From contig CABUWI010000006.1 of the NCBI GenBank assembly GCA_902495245.1, forward strand, positions 118,761-182,760: a stretch of DNA of 64,000 nucleotides. The letters are read 5' to 3'. Positions 33,939-43,022 of this stretch are shown piece by piece. The position numbers were made by a program, and so were the translations under genes. This DNA comes from an uncultured Porphyromonadaceae bacterium (GTDB lineage Bacteria; Bacteroidota; Bacteroidia; Bacteroidales; Muribaculaceae). The notes beneath the pieces were generated by a model. The model was not told where the DNA came from. It did no database searches and saw nothing but the letters and a program-made list of their open reading frames with translations. Within the stretch, counting starts at the first letter, position 1, and every line of letters begins with the position of its first letter.

Positions 33939-33946
33939 TAACTTTG
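33939..33946 (+). promoter_or_regulatory. -7 box of the ftsB-like/coaX/lptC operon
   Basis: TAACTTTG followed by CGCAGC, 18 bases before the chosen start at 33965. The AT array just upstream may serve as a promoter-enhancing element. The alternative start at 33944 would lie in the box itself. Confidence 0.75.
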
Positions 33947-33964
33947 CGCAGCAAAATTATTCAT

Positions 33965-34246
33965 ATGATTAAATGGCTTAAAAGATACGTTTCACTGTCG
34001 CTGCTCGTCGTCCTCGGGTTCGTGGCTTTCGTCTTGTTCTTCAACGAGAACTCCGTAATGCGCAGCATGGACTACAACGCCGAGATTCGTTCGCTCGAAA
34101 AAGAAATCGCGCAATATGAAGACACCCTGCGCCACTATCAGGCGCTGAACGACCGACTCAACAGCGACCCGGCCGAGATGGAGCGCATCGTCCGCGAGCA
34201 CTACCACATGCAGCGCCCGAGCGAAGACGTCTACATTTTCGACTGA
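33965..34246 (+). CDS. FtsB/DivIC-like septum formation protein
   Basis: A 93-residue single-pass membrane protein: short cytoplasmic KWLKRY, a transmembrane helix (about 9-28), then a periplasmic coiled coil (about 35-70, SLEKEIAQYEDTLRHYQAL) and a short C-terminal ERIVREHYHMQRPSEDVY motif typical of DivIC/FtsB. It would join the divisome with FtsL and FtsQ. It heads a + strand operon. Confidence 0.85.
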   Translation: MIKWLKRYVSLSLLVVLGFVAFVLFFNENSVMRSMDYNAEIRSLEKEIAQYEDTLRHYQALNDRLNSDPAEMERIVREHYHMQRPSEDVYIFD

Positions 34247-34271
34247 TAACCCCCACACACCAACGTAACCA

Positions 34272-34637
34272 ATGAAAAAAATATCGCCCATTCTGCTGAT
34301 TATCGGGCTGCTGCTGGTGGCCGCGGGCGTCATGATGCCGATTATTACGGAAAATATCTTCAACGACACGTTCCGCTGGATCTATGCCGCCGGTGCGGCC
34401 ATAGCCCTCATTGCCCGCATATTCCAGCCGCAGGTGCCCGCCGGCACTCCCCTGCGAATCAAGCGCCTGGCGCGCCTCGAAACGTGGAGCACCCTCCTTT
34501 TCTGCGTCGGTGCTTTCTTCGCCTTCTATTCCGCACCCGTGCTGCGCGACTGGCTCGCCTTCACCCTCGCAGGCGCCGCGCTTCAGGTCTATAGCGCCAT
34601 CGCCCTCTCTATTGCCCAACGCAAAAAGAAAGCATGA
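34272..34637 (+). CDS. small four-helix membrane protein
   Basis: A 121-residue protein with four hydrophobic segments (about 5-24, 36-53, 70-88, 94-112) separated by short charged loops. The C-terminus is AQRKKKA. No family motif is recognised. It sits between the FtsB-like gene and coaX and overlaps coaX by four bases, so it belongs to this operon. Confidence 0.8.
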   Translation: MKKISPILLIIGLLLVAAGVMMPIITENIFNDTFRWIYAAGAAIALIARIFQPQVPAGTPLRIKRLARLETWSTLLFCVGAFFAFYSAPVLRDWLAFTLAGAALQVYSAIALSIAQRKKKA

Positions 34638-35389
34638 GCTCAGCCCCCGACGCAATCATAACCCTCGACCAGGGCAACAGCTCCACCAAGATGGTGGCCT
34701 ACAATCCGGCCGACGACCGTGAACTCGGCTGCGCCGTAATCAACAGCCGTCGCTCGCTCGAGGCTGCCGCCGAGATGTTCGGTCGCTGGCACGTCGAGGC
34801 GGCCATCGGCTGCAGCGTGGCCGACGGCCGCAACCTCTCCGACCTCATGGCCCTGATTGACGCTCCGCTCAAGATGCAGCTCGCGGCCTCCACCCCCGTG
34901 CCCCTCAAAAACCTCTACGGCTCGCCCGAGACGCTCGGCGCCGACCGCCTCGCAGCCGCCGTGGGCGCCGCGGCCCTCTGCCCCGAAGCCGACCTGCTCG
35001 TAGCCGACATCGGCACGGCCTGCACCTTCGACGTCGTTACGGCCGCCGGCGAATTCCTCGGCGGCAACATATCCCCCGGCCCCGGCATGCGCCTGCGCGC
35101 CCTCAATCGATTCACGGCGCGCCTGCCCCTGGTGAGCGGCCACGCCGACTTCATTCCCGGAATCGGCAACAACACCGTCGAGGCGCTGCGCTGCGGTGCC
35201 ATGCGAGGCGTCGTCGCCGAACTGCTCTACTACAGCCAGTGGGGCAACTCCCGACGCATCATTCTCTCCGGTGGCTGGGCGCCCGAAATCGCAGCCCTGC
35301 TCCCCGACGGAGTCGAACGCCGAATCGAGCCCCATCTGGTCAACCTCGGGCTGCTTAATATTCTCAAGTTTCAACATCAACCCTCATGA
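34634..35389 (+). CDS. coaX: type III pantothenate kinase
   Basis: A 251-residue ASKHA-fold kinase for the first step of CoA synthesis. Phosphate-binding LDQGNSSTKMV, the GADRLAAAVGA block and DIGTACTFDVV with GGNISPGPGMRLRAL are present. Class III enzymes escape CoA feedback. It starts in an ATGA overlap and ends in one (next gene at 35386). Confidence 0.95.
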   Translation: MSSAPDAIITLDQGNSSTKMVAYNPADDRELGCAVINSRRSLEAAAEMFGRWHVEAAIGCSVADGRNLSDLMALIDAPLKMQLAASTPVPLKNLYGSPETLGADRLAAAVGAAALCPEADLLVADIGTACTFDVVTAAGEFLGGNISPGPGMRLRALNRFTARLPLVSGHADFIPGIGNNTVEALRCGAMRGVVAELLYYSQWGNSRRIILSGGWAPEIAALLPDGVERRIEPHLVNLGLLNILKFQHQPS

Positions 35390-36627
35390 ACATAAAACAC
35401 CTGCTGACCTCAGCCGCAATCGCTCTATGTGTCGCCGCACCCGCCGCGGCCGACGAACAGTCGCCCTACTCCATGATGGGCTACGGCGTGCTCAACGACC
35501 ACATCTCGGCCTCACAGCGCGCAATGGGCGGCATCGGCTACGCCCTCCGCTCGCCGCGTCAGATCAACGTCAAGAACCCCGCCAGCTACGCCGCCATCGA
35601 CTCCATGACATTCCTGTTCGACATCGGCGCCAACGTCGGCGCGGTCCATAACTCCGAAAACGGCCTCTCCGACAAGCGCACCCTCGGCGGACTCGACTAC
35701 ATAACCCTCCAGGTACCCATAGGCAAGTGGATGGGCGCCTCCATTGGTCTGCTCCCCTACAGTTCCGTGGGCTATCGGTTCGGCGCCGAAATCGTCAACG
35801 GCGAAAGCGCCTACCAGGGCTCCGGAGGCATCTCCGAGGTCTACCTCGGCTATGCCGCTCGTCCCGTCAATGGCCTCAGCGTCGGATTCAACGCCGGCTA
35901 TCTCTGGGGCAACATAATCAACGACGTCTATGTCAACGCCTCGGGCGGACAGTCGTCGCTCTACGAACGTGTAATCAAAGTGCGCGACTTCAACATTCAG
36001 TTCGGCGCCCAATACGGCTACACCTTCGCCCGAAACCACACCCTCACGCTCGGCGCCACCTATACCCTGGGCCACCGAATGCACGGCACCACCTACGGCG
36101 AGAAATTCGACATCTCAACCTCCGAGGCAAAAACCGAGGGCACCATCGGACGCCGACGCCTCGCCCGCGGCAACTCATTGCCCTGGACCGTCGGAGCCGG
36201 CCTCGCCTATAACTTCGACCGACGGCTCACGGTCGGTGCCGACTTCACCTATCAGCCATGGGCCGACGCCCGCTTCGACGGAATCGAAGGCTTCAGCTCG
36301 CCCCTCAAGTTCGCCGACCGCTATAAAGGCAACTTCGGCGCCGAATTCATTCCCGCAACCCGCGGCAACTACTTCAAGCGCATTGCCTACCGCCTCGGCG
36401 CATACTACGGCCGCGACTACATGATGATCGGCTCAAACAACGTCAGGGAATTCGGAATCACATGCGGCTTCGGACTCCCCACCCCCGTGCGCACAACCGT
36501 CAACGTCGGCTTTGAATATCGCCACCGCTCAACCTCTCCCGTGGCCACCGTCAACGAAAACTTCTACATGGTTACGCTCGGCATCGCCCTCAACGAAGTC
36601 TGGTTCGTACCCTCCAAAATCCGTTGA
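35386..36627 (+). CDS. outer-membrane beta-barrel protein
   Basis: A 413-residue protein with a signal peptide (cleavage near AAADEQ) followed by SPYSMMGYGVLN and SASQRAMGGIGYAL, a start seen in FadL/PorV-like barrels of Bacteroidetes. Alternating beta strands fill the rest (FNAGYLWGN, YTFARNHTLTLGATY). The C-terminus is WFVPSKIR. Its position between coaX and lptC is conserved in related genomes to my knowledge. Transport function unknown. Confidence 0.8.
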   Translation: MNIKHLLTSAAIALCVAAPAAADEQSPYSMMGYGVLNDHISASQRAMGGIGYALRSPRQINVKNPASYAAIDSMTFLFDIGANVGAVHNSENGLSDKRTLGGLDYITLQVPIGKWMGASIGLLPYSSVGYRFGAEIVNGESAYQGSGGISEVYLGYAARPVNGLSVGFNAGYLWGNIINDVYVNASGGQSSLYERVIKVRDFNIQFGAQYGYTFARNHTLTLGATYTLGHRMHGTTYGEKFDISTSEAKTEGTIGRRRLARGNSLPWTVGAGLAYNFDRRLTVGADFTYQPWADARFDGIEGFSSPLKFADRYKGNFGAEFIPATRGNYFKRIAYRLGAYYGRDYMMIGSNNVREFGITCGFGLPTPVRTTVNVGFEYRHRSTSPVATVNENFYMVTLGIALNEVWFVPSKIR

Positions 36628-37232
36628 TGCGACGTCTCCCCGCGCTCATAACCCTGCTGATTGCACTGCTCTGGAGCTGCGCCGGCGAGGAAAACGCCGA
36701 CTCCGAGCCCGCCGACGGCAACACCTCGCCGACAATGGTTACCGACTCGGTCAACTCATTCGTCAGCGACTCCGGCATCACGCGCTATCACATCGAAGCG
36801 CCCCTGTGGCTCATGTTCGACGAGGCCGACGAACCCTACTGGATTTTCCCCGACGGCCTGCGCCTCAGTCAGTTCGATGACCGCATGAACGTAATCGCAA
36901 CCATGGTCGCCGACACCGCACGCTACTTCTCGCGCCTCAAACTCTGGAGGCTCGACGGCAACGTGCGCATGCGCCGCCTCAACGGCGAAAAATTCCTCAC
37001 CACCCAACTCTTCTGGAATCAGAACGACCACAAAGTCTACTCCGACTCGTTCATTCACATCGAACGCCCCGACCGCATTCTCGAAGGCTACGGCTTCATC
37101 TCCAACGAACAGATAACCGCATACACCATTCGCCGCCCCACCGGCATATTCCCCACCGAAGGCTTCACCGGCGGCGCCCCCACCCAACCCTCCGACTCCC
37201 AACCCCTCTCCCCTCAACAGCAACCGCAATGA
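36627..37232 (+). CDS. lptC: LPS export periplasmic protein
   Basis: A 201-residue LptC-like protein. I start at the ATG at 36627 (TGATG overlap), not the TTG three bases before. The N-terminus has a lipoprotein-like signal (LLWSCAG). The LptC fold shows as ITRYHIEAPLWLMFD, WIFPDGLRLSQFDD, WRLDGNVRM and NGEKFLTTQLFWNQ. It passes LPS from LptFG to LptA. The Pro/Ser/Gln-rich C-terminal tail is a variable extension. Confidence 0.88.
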   Translation: MRRLPALITLLIALLWSCAGEENADSEPADGNTSPTMVTDSVNSFVSDSGITRYHIEAPLWLMFDEADEPYWIFPDGLRLSQFDDRMNVIATMVADTARYFSRLKLWRLDGNVRMRRLNGEKFLTTQLFWNQNDHKVYSDSFIHIERPDRILEGYGFISNEQITAYTIRRPTGIFPTEGFTGGAPTQPSDSQPLSPQQQPQ

Positions 37233-38506
37233 CAACCTGGATCATAATAGTCGCCGTCTCGCTCCTGCTCTCGGCATTCTTTTCCGGCACCGAAATCGCC
37301 TTCGTGTCGTCAGACCGCGTACGCGCCGAACTCGACACCCACAAAGGCGGCCTCGTCGCACGCATAATCGACCGCTACTACTCCCGCCCCGACTTCTTCA
37401 TAACCACCCTCCTCGTCGGCAACAACATCGTACTCGTAATCTACGGCATGGCGGCCGCCAAACTCCTCGAAGACGACATCTCCCGCTGGGTCGGCGGCAA
37501 CGAAGCCCTCACCCTCCTCGTCCAGACGCTCATAACCACCGTCGTCATCATCTTCACCGGCGAATTCATTCCCAAAGCCCTCTTCCGCATCAACCCCAAC
37601 GCGTCGCTCCGAATCTCCGCCCTCCCCATGTCCCTATTCTACTGGACACTCTACCCCATTTCCCTCTTCTCCACATGGCTCTCCAACGGACTCATGAGAA
37701 TTGTCGGAGTGCGCAAAACCGGCGTCGAAGAAACCGAACTCAGCGTCGTTGACCTCAACGAATACATCGAACGCACCCTCGACAACCCCGTCGAAGAGCG
37801 CCCCCAACTCGAAAACGAAGTCAAAATCTTCCACAACGCAATCGACTTCAGCACCATTCACCTGCGCGACTGCATGATTCCCCGCAACGAAATCGTCGCC
37901 GTGAACATCGACTCCACAACCCGCGCCGAACTCTCCGCGCTATTCACCTCCAGCGGCCGCTCCAAAATCCTCGTCTACGACCACGACATCGACACCGTCC
38001 TCGGCTATATCCACGTCTCCGAACTCCTCCGCCCCGAAGCCGACTGGAAAGAAAACCTCAAACCCGTCCTCTTCGCCCCCGAATCCCTCCTCGCAAACAA
38101 AATGATGCGACGCCTCCTCGCCGAAAAACGCTCCGTCGCCGTCGTCGTCGACGAATTCGGCGGCACCTCCGGAATGGTTACACTCGAAGACCTCATGGAA
38201 GAAATTCTCGGCGACATTCAAGACGAACACGACCGCACCAACGTCGTCGCCCGACAGCTCCCCGACGGCACATTCGAATTCTCCGGCCGTGTCGAAGTCG
38301 ACCGACTCCGCGACCAGTTCGGACTCGACATTCCCGAAAGCGACGACTATCAGACCCTCGCCGGCTACATTCTCAACTCAACCGGCACCATACCCTCCCG
38401 AGGCGACGACGTCCGCCTCGGCGCCTACAACTTCCACATCTCCCGCTCCTCCGCCACAAAACTCGAACTCATCACCGTCAGCCGCCTCCCCGCCCCCGAA
38501 CCCTAA
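37229..38506 (+). CDS. CorC/HlyC-type membrane protein with CBS domains
   Basis: A 425-residue protein: DUF21/CNNM membrane part (about 1-190, starting SAFFSGTEIAFVSSDRV), a CBS pair (about 205-330, MIPRNEIVAVNI and VVVDEFGGTSGMVTLEDL) and a C-terminal CorC_HlyC domain (LAGYILNSTGTIPS). Family members transport or regulate Mg2+/Co2+; a GldE-like gliding variant exists in Bacteroidetes. It is the last gene of the operon and overlaps lptC by four bases. Confidence 0.9.
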   Translation: MTTWIIIVAVSLLLSAFFSGTEIAFVSSDRVRAELDTHKGGLVARIIDRYYSRPDFFITTLLVGNNIVLVIYGMAAAKLLEDDISRWVGGNEALTLLVQTLITTVVIIFTGEFIPKALFRINPNASLRISALPMSLFYWTLYPISLFSTWLSNGLMRIVGVRKTGVEETELSVVDLNEYIERTLDNPVEERPQLENEVKIFHNAIDFSTIHLRDCMIPRNEIVAVNIDSTTRAELSALFTSSGRSKILVYDHDIDTVLGYIHVSELLRPEADWKENLKPVLFAPESLLANKMMRRLLAEKRSVAVVVDEFGGTSGMVTLEDLMEEILGDIQDEHDRTNVVARQLPDGTFEFSGRVEVDRLRDQFGLDIPESDDYQTLAGYILNSTGTIPSRGDDVRLGAYNFHISRSSATKLELITVSRLPAPEP

Positions 38507-38533
38507 ATTTGTCCTGGCGCCCCACCCGTGTTG

Positions 38534-38620
38534 AGCGCGCAAGCGCGAAAAATCCCGCCAATTCAAGCTTAATCAAGCCAAATCAAGCTTAATCAAGCAA
38601 ATTCTTAATTCTTAATTCTC
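38534..38620. repeat. AATC 10-bp array element A
   Basis: A GCGCGCAAGCGCG palindrome with AAAAATC, then four units of a 10-base AATCAAGCYN-like repeat (38560-38600), then TTAATTCTTAATTCTC (to 38620). The same layout occurs at 62923-63021. No coding function. Confidence 0.75.
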
Positions 38621-39326
38621 ACCCCTCCGCGCACACGCGCCGAATCACCAGCGACGCGAGCGTCATGCCCCACACGGCGGTGATGTGCACCAGCGAGCCG
38701 TTGCTCTCGCCTTGGCGCCGGTTCTGACGGACCTCGTCAGAAAAAACGGCCTGAAATTTGCGGGCCGGGAACTGACCCGTGCGCTTGAAGCGGCTGCGCA
38801 GTGCGGCCGCAAGCGGGCAGCCCTTTATCTGCCAAAACTCCTTGACCTGCACCCGGCTCGGGTCGAGTTTGCGCGCCGCCCCCATCGAGCTGAAAAGCGT
38901 GGTCGTCCGACACTCAGTGGCCCTCAGAATCAGCAGCGCCTTGTCGGCCACCGAGTCTATGGCGTCGATGACGAAATCATAATCGCCGAACTCAAACTCA
39001 TCGGCCGTGTCAGCCGAATAGCGGGCCTGAACGGCCCTGATGTCGGCATCGGGATTTATCTCAAGCAGCCGGCGCCTCATCGCCTCTACCTTGGGCTCCC
39101 CGAGAGTGGCGGTGGTTGCCGGCATCTGCCGGTTTACGTTGGTGGGCACAACCACGTCGGGGTCGACAAGCGTCATCGAGCCCACGCCCGTCCGAATCAG
39201 CGCCTCCGCACACCAGCTGCCGACGCCGCCAACGCCGAACAGTATCACCCGCGTACGCCCAAGCCGCTCCATGGCTTCGTCGCCGAGCAAAAGCGCGGCC
39301 CTATCAAAAATCTCATTCACCGGCAT
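38619..39326 (-). CDS. tcdA: tRNA threonylcarbamoyladenosine dehydratase
   Basis: A 235-residue E1-like (ThiF/HesA) protein that makes cyclic t6A at tRNA position 37. I use MPVNEIFDRAALL at 39326; an upstream start at 39365 is possible. The nucleotide motif GVGGVGSWCAEAL, LVDPDVVVPTNVNRQ and a DAIDSVADKA stretch identify it. It overlaps ribF by 14 bases. Confidence 0.92.
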   Translation of the reverse strand: MPVNEIFDRAALLLGDEAMERLGRTRVILFGVGGVGSWCAEALIRTGVGSMTLVDPDVVVPTNVNRQMPATTATLGEPKVEAMRRRLLEINPDADIRAVQARYSADTADEFEFGDYDFVIDAIDSVADKALLILRATECRTTTLFSSMGAARKLDPSRVQVKEFWQIKGCPLAAALRSRFKRTGQFPARKFQAVFSDEVRQNRRQGESNGSLVHITAVWGMTLASLVIRRVCAEG

Positions 39327-40182
39327 CGGCAAAAAAACGTTTTGTCTCCTCCACATCGTCTGCAATGGCGCCCTTCAGCTCGTCGAGCGAGCCGAACTTA
39401 ACCTCGCCGCGCAGGCGCTTCAAGAACTCCAGGCCGAGCACTCTGCCGTAAAGATCGCCGTCAAATCCGAGCAGATGGGCCTCGACCGAGAGCGGCGCGT
39501 CATAGCGTCCCTCAACCGTAGGCCTGCGCCCGATATTGACCACTGCCGGACGCCCGAGCACCCGCCCCGCATACACTCCCGGCGCGGGAAGCATGCGGTC
39601 GCCGCTGACGCTGAAATTGGCCGTCGGGAATCCTATGGTACGCCCCAAGCGACGGCCGCCGACAATCTCGCCTTCGATTTCATAAGGGCGCCCCAGCATG
39701 GCATTGGCCGCCGCGACATCGCCCTCGGCAAGCGCGCTCCTGATGGCCGACGAACTGGCCGCCAAGCCGCCACATTCGGGTGCCGCAAACAGCTCAACAC
39801 CCGCCGCGGCGCTCAGGCCGGGCGTGTCGGCCCCCGCACGGTCCGAGCCGATGCGGTTGTTGAATCCGAACATAAAGGCGCCGACATCGAAGCGCTCGCG
39901 AAGCATGCCGAGGAACTCCGCCCCCGTCAGGCGCCGCAAATCGTTGTCAAACTTCAGCACCTCCACCCTCACTCCGGCCTCTTCCAGCAACCGTCGGCGC
40001 TCGGCCGGCGAGGTGAGCGCCGGCGGCACGGCCTCCGGCCTGATAACCGACAGCGGGTGGCGGTCAAATGTCAGCACAAGCGGCTCCAGCGCGCGCTCGC
40101 GACCAAGGCTGACAAGGCGGTCAAGCAAAAAGCGGTGGCCAAGGTGAACGCCGTCAAACGTTCCGGTTGCGGCTATCCTCAT
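39313..40182 (-). CDS. ribF: bifunctional riboflavin kinase/FMN adenylyltransferase
   Basis: A 289-residue enzyme making FMN and FAD. The adenylyltransferase half has GTFDGVHLGHRFLL and FGFNNRIGSDRAG with SSSAIRSAL; the flavokinase half has GRTIGFPTANFSV and PGVYAGRVLG. Length is normal. It overlaps its neighbours on both sides, so the four-gene minus-strand operon is tightly coupled. Confidence 0.96.
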   Translation of the reverse strand: MRIAATGTFDGVHLGHRFLLDRLVSLGRERALEPLVLTFDRHPLSVIRPEAVPPALTSPAERRRLLEEAGVRVEVLKFDNDLRRLTGAEFLGMLRERFDVGAFMFGFNNRIGSDRAGADTPGLSAAAGVELFAAPECGGLAASSSAIRSALAEGDVAAANAMLGRPYEIEGEIVGGRRLGRTIGFPTANFSVSGDRMLPAPGVYAGRVLGRPAVVNIGRRPTVEGRYDAPLSVEAHLLGFDGDLYGRVLGLEFLKRLRGEVKFGSLDELKGAIADDVEETKRFFADAGE

Positions 40183-40796
40183 AGCAGTCGGCCGGTCAGC
40201 GCCATGAAATCGTTCTGCGGCGCCACGAGCGCCGTCTTGAACCCGAGCTTGCGCGCTGCCTCGATGTTGGCCGGCCCGTCGTCAAAAAACAGCGTGCACG
40301 ACGGATCGAGCCCCTGCGCCTCGCAAGCATGGTCGAAGATGCGGCGGTCGGGTTTGCAGCATCGCGCGCCGAACGAGGTTACGATGCCGTCGAAATAGTC
40401 ATTGACATCGCCGCCCTCCTTCCGAAACTCCGGCAGAATAAACTCATCCCACATTATCGGATTCGTGTTGCTCAGCATGCACACCTTATAGCCCTTGCGG
40501 CGCAAGGCGGCAAGACGCTCAAGGCGCTCCGGCGGAATGCCGATGAGAAAACGGCATAAGCCTGCGTCTATCTCCGCGTCGCTCACCGGGCGGCCGAACA
40601 GCGGCCTGACCTCCCCGCGAAACTCATCGGCCGAGATAAGCCCCTCCTCAAGGCGCCCGAACAGGCCGCGCTGAAGATAAGGGTCAAAAAATCCGTCGGC
40701 ATCGCTCATGCCCATCGCGGCAAAAGCCTCGACCGCTCTCATGCGGTCAATCTCCATGATCACTCCGCCGAGGTCAAACAGCAATGCGTCGGTCAT
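40179..40796 (-). CDS. HAD-family hydrolase
   Basis: A 205-residue HAD protein of the YihX/HAD-IA type. Motif I FDLGGVIMEID (nucleophile Asp7), LSNTNP, KPDRRIF and FFDDGPANIEAA are all present. The substrate, perhaps a sugar phosphate or FMN given the ribF neighbour, cannot be decided. It overlaps ribF and the TlpA-like gene by four bases each. Confidence 0.85.
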   Translation of the reverse strand: MTDALLFDLGGVIMEIDRMRAVEAFAAMGMSDADGFFDPYLQRGLFGRLEEGLISADEFRGEVRPLFGRPVSDAEIDAGLCRFLIGIPPERLERLAALRRKGYKVCMLSNTNPIMWDEFILPEFRKEGGDVNDYFDGIVTSFGARCCKPDRRIFDHACEAQGLDPSCTLFFDDGPANIEAARKLGFKTALVAPQNDFMALTGRLL

Positions 40797-41308
40797 TTCG
40801 AAGCCGTCATTTTGTCCAGGACCTCTCTGATATGCTCCTCGGGCGTATCGCCGTCATATCCGTTGACCTCCTCGAATATCTTGCCGTCCGGGCTGACGTA
40901 GAGAGTCGAGGGAATTGTCTGCACCTGCAACTCGTCGGTCAGTTTGCGGTCAACATCAAAATAGAGCGGAAACTGATCCCAGCCGTGCTGCCGCATCATG
41001 TTGGCCACAATCGGAACCTGATTCGGATACTTGTCGATTGACACCACAACAAGCCCCAGCCCGTAGCGCTCTTGAAGCTCGGGATAGATGGACTTGATGA
41101 CGTTCAACTCCTGACAACACGGGTCGCACCATGTTGCGAAAAACGTAATCATCAACGGCCCTTTCGGATTTACCAGTTCGTTGGCCGAAATTGTGTTGCC
41201 GTACATGTCCGCCAAAGGAACGTCAGGCATGACTTTTGGCGTGGATTTGCCACATGAGCTAATCACTAAAGCAGCAACTACAAGCAAAATGGAGGTTAGC
41301 TGTTTCAT
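40793..41308 (-). CDS. TlpA-like thioredoxin-fold lipoprotein
   Basis: A 171-residue protein starting at MKQLTS; the in-frame start at 41332 lies in the -7 box. The signal ends in a lipobox (LVISSC). The thioredoxin fold carries TFFATWCDPCCQEL (active CDPC) and the cis-Pro loop TIPSTLYV. It should act as a periplasmic disulfide reductase or oxidase. First gene of the operon with HAD, ribF and tcdA. Confidence 0.9.
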   Translation of the reverse strand: MKQLTSILLVVAALVISSCGKSTPKVMPDVPLADMYGNTISANELVNPKGPLMITFFATWCDPCCQELNVIKSIYPELQERYGLGLVVVSIDKYPNQVPIVANMMRQHGWDQFPLYFDVDRKLTDELQVQTIPSTLYVSPDGKIFEEVNGYDGDTPEEHIREVLDKMTASK

Positions 41309-41329
41309 TCCTATGTCATTTTTGAGCCG

Positions 41330-41337
41330 CAAAGTTA
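41330..41337 (-). promoter_or_regulatory. -7 box of the TlpA-like/ribF operon
   Basis: TAACTTTG on the minus strand, followed by CGGCTC, 21 bases before the chosen start. Confidence 0.7.
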
Positions 41338-41390
41338 CGCAAAAAATCCGAAAAACTAAAAATTATGAGGTTAAGAGCTCCCATTTACGC

Positions 41391-41426
41391 AAAACATGCA
41401 CTCCCGCAGGCGGAAATGCATGTTTT
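41391..41426 (-). terminator. trigger factor terminator
   Basis: A 10-bp stem (AAAACATGCA with TGCATGTTTT) plus an inner CCGC/GCGG pair; the minus-strand side ends in TTTT. It lies 23 bases after the tig stop codon. Confidence 0.7.
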
Positions 41427-41449
41427 GTGTGGAATATTTCCGATGCCGT

Positions 41450-42793
41450 TTACTCGGCGCCGGCAAGTTTCTTGAACTCGTCGAGGCTGACGGTGTGGTC
41501 GTCGATGGTTACGGCGTTGCCGATTGCCTCGAAAAGGTTGGCGTTGCCAACCTGCTCGGCGATGAAGCGGCGGTTGTTCTCGTCCTTGAGCAGGCTCTCC
41601 GCATAGTTCTTGAGAATTGCCTCGTCAAGGTTGGCCATGCCGTACTGGGCAAACTGGCGTGCTGCCGAGTGGGTGGCAAACTTGAGCATATCCTCCTCGG
41701 TTACTTTCACGCCGAGGTTCGAAGCGATGCGGCCGCTGAGAATCTCCCACTTCATTGCCTTTTCGTTGTTGGCGAATTCCTGGTCGATGTTCTCGGAGTT
41801 GAGGGCCTGCGGATTGCGGCGCATGAGCCACTTCTTCAAGAACTCTACGGGCAGCTCGAAGTTGCCGTACTTCTCCATCAGCGCCTCGCGGGTCTGCTTC
41901 TCAAACAGAGCGGCCGAGTTGGGCAGCAGCTGTGCGGCGATATTCTTTTTCAGGGCTTCCTGATACTGTTCCTCGGTGGTGCAGTCGGCGCCGAAAGCGT
42001 GCTTGAAGAACTCCTCGTTATGCTCGGCCGGCTTCAGACCGGTGATTTCAGTAATTGTCAGCTCGAAGTCGCCTTTGAGGTTCTCGGCCTCTTCCTTGCT
42101 CACCGAGAGCATGGCGGCCAGCTCGGCTGCATTGCCGTTGCTCGACTCGTAGGGGTTGTAAACGATTACGCTGCCAACCTTGGCGCCTTCGAACTTGGCG
42201 GCCTGGTCGGCGTTTTTGAACGTCCAGGGAGCAACGATTACATTCTCCGCAACCTTCGCGCCCTCTTCCTTGCCGAGTTCGCGAATGTTGCCCTTGATCA
42301 GAGCGCGGTCGGCATACACCTCTACGGGCTCCTGCGAGCCGAAGCGGCCGGTCAGCATCTTGTCCTGCTCTTCAATCATCTCGGGGGTAACCTCGATGCG
42401 ATAGTAAGGAAGGTGGGTCTCCTTGTTGAGCTCGACATTGATTTCGGGAGCGAAACCGAGCTCGTAGGTAAACGTGTAGTCTTTCTGTTTGTCGAGGTCA
42501 AGCTCCGTAACGTCCGTCGGCAGCGGTTCGCCCAGAATGTCGAGCTTGTTGTCTTGCATATATTTGACCACGGCCTCATAGACAACCTGATTGATAACGT
42601 CTGAGGTAGCCTGCTTGCGGAAGCGCTTTTCGACGATGCTCATCGGCACTGCGCCCTTGCGGAAACCGGGTATATTCGCGTCGCGGCGAATTTTTTTGAG
42701 TTCGGCGGTTACTTTGTCCTTGTAGTCGCCCTCTTCAACGCTGACGGTCAGCTTGCCGTCAACGGCGTTGATTTTGTCGAGTGTTACGTTCAT
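41450..42793 (-). CDS. tig: trigger factor
   Basis: A 447-residue ribosome-bound chaperone. I use MNVTLDKINA at 42793, the family start; the longer reading to 42856 passes through the -7 box. The ribosome-binding region has IPGFRKGAVPMSIVEKRF (the conserved GFRxGxxP loop). The PPIase-like middle is degenerate, as in Bacteroidetes. The helical C-terminus ends in DEFKKLAGAE. Confidence 0.93.
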   Translation of the reverse strand: MNVTLDKINAVDGKLTVSVEEGDYKDKVTAELKKIRRDANIPGFRKGAVPMSIVEKRFRKQATSDVINQVVYEAVVKYMQDNKLDILGEPLPTDVTELDLDKQKDYTFTYELGFAPEINVELNKETHLPYYRIEVTPEMIEEQDKMLTGRFGSQEPVEVYADRALIKGNIRELGKEEGAKVAENVIVAPWTFKNADQAAKFEGAKVGSVIVYNPYESSNGNAAELAAMLSVSKEEAENLKGDFELTITEITGLKPAEHNEEFFKHAFGADCTTEEQYQEALKKNIAAQLLPNSAALFEKQTREALMEKYGNFELPVEFLKKWLMRRNPQALNSENIDQEFANNEKAMKWEILSGRIASNLGVKVTEEDMLKFATHSAARQFAQYGMANLDEAILKNYAESLLKDENNRRFIAEQVGNANLFEAIGNAVTIDDHTVSLDEFKKLAGAE

Positions 42794-42844
42794 TCTTGTA
42801 ATAAATGTGTATCTATTATATTTTTCTTTGCAGTTATGAGTGAG

Positions 42845-42852
42845 CAAAGTTA
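42845..42852 (-). promoter_or_regulatory. -7 box of tig
   Basis: TAACTTTG on the minus strand followed by CTCAC; leader of about 45 bases. Confidence 0.7.
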
Positions 42853-42973
42853 GCAATTTGCCCCGACTCTGCCAAACCCTTTATAATTTTTTTGCATTTC
42901 CCGCACACCGGAACGCCTCTCGCATTTGCATGCCCTCAAAATTTTCTCGGAAATTTCGCCAAATCGCCAAATT

Positions 42974-43006
42974 TTTAATTCTTGATTTTTAATTCTTAAT
43001 TTTTTT
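42974..43006. repeat. TTAATTC array before the SRP RNA promoter
   Basis: TTAATTC, TTGATT and TTAATTC units with T tracts, directly upstream of the -7 box at 43010. Same array type as at 33871-33936. Confidence 0.7.
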
Positions 43007-43009
43007 GCG

Positions 43010-43017
43010 TAACTTTG
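43010..43017 (+). promoter_or_regulatory. -7 box of the SRP RNA gene
   Basis: TAACTTTG followed by CAGTC; the RNA start predicted 5-7 bases downstream coincides with the 5' arm of the SRP RNA helix at 43023. Confidence 0.8.
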
Positions 43018-43022
43018 CAGTC

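Noticed and set aside
41396..42604. 402-codon open frame antisense to trigger factor
   Set aside because: The frame arises from codon bias in tig; the encoded text is repetitive Leu/Val/Gly without a family.
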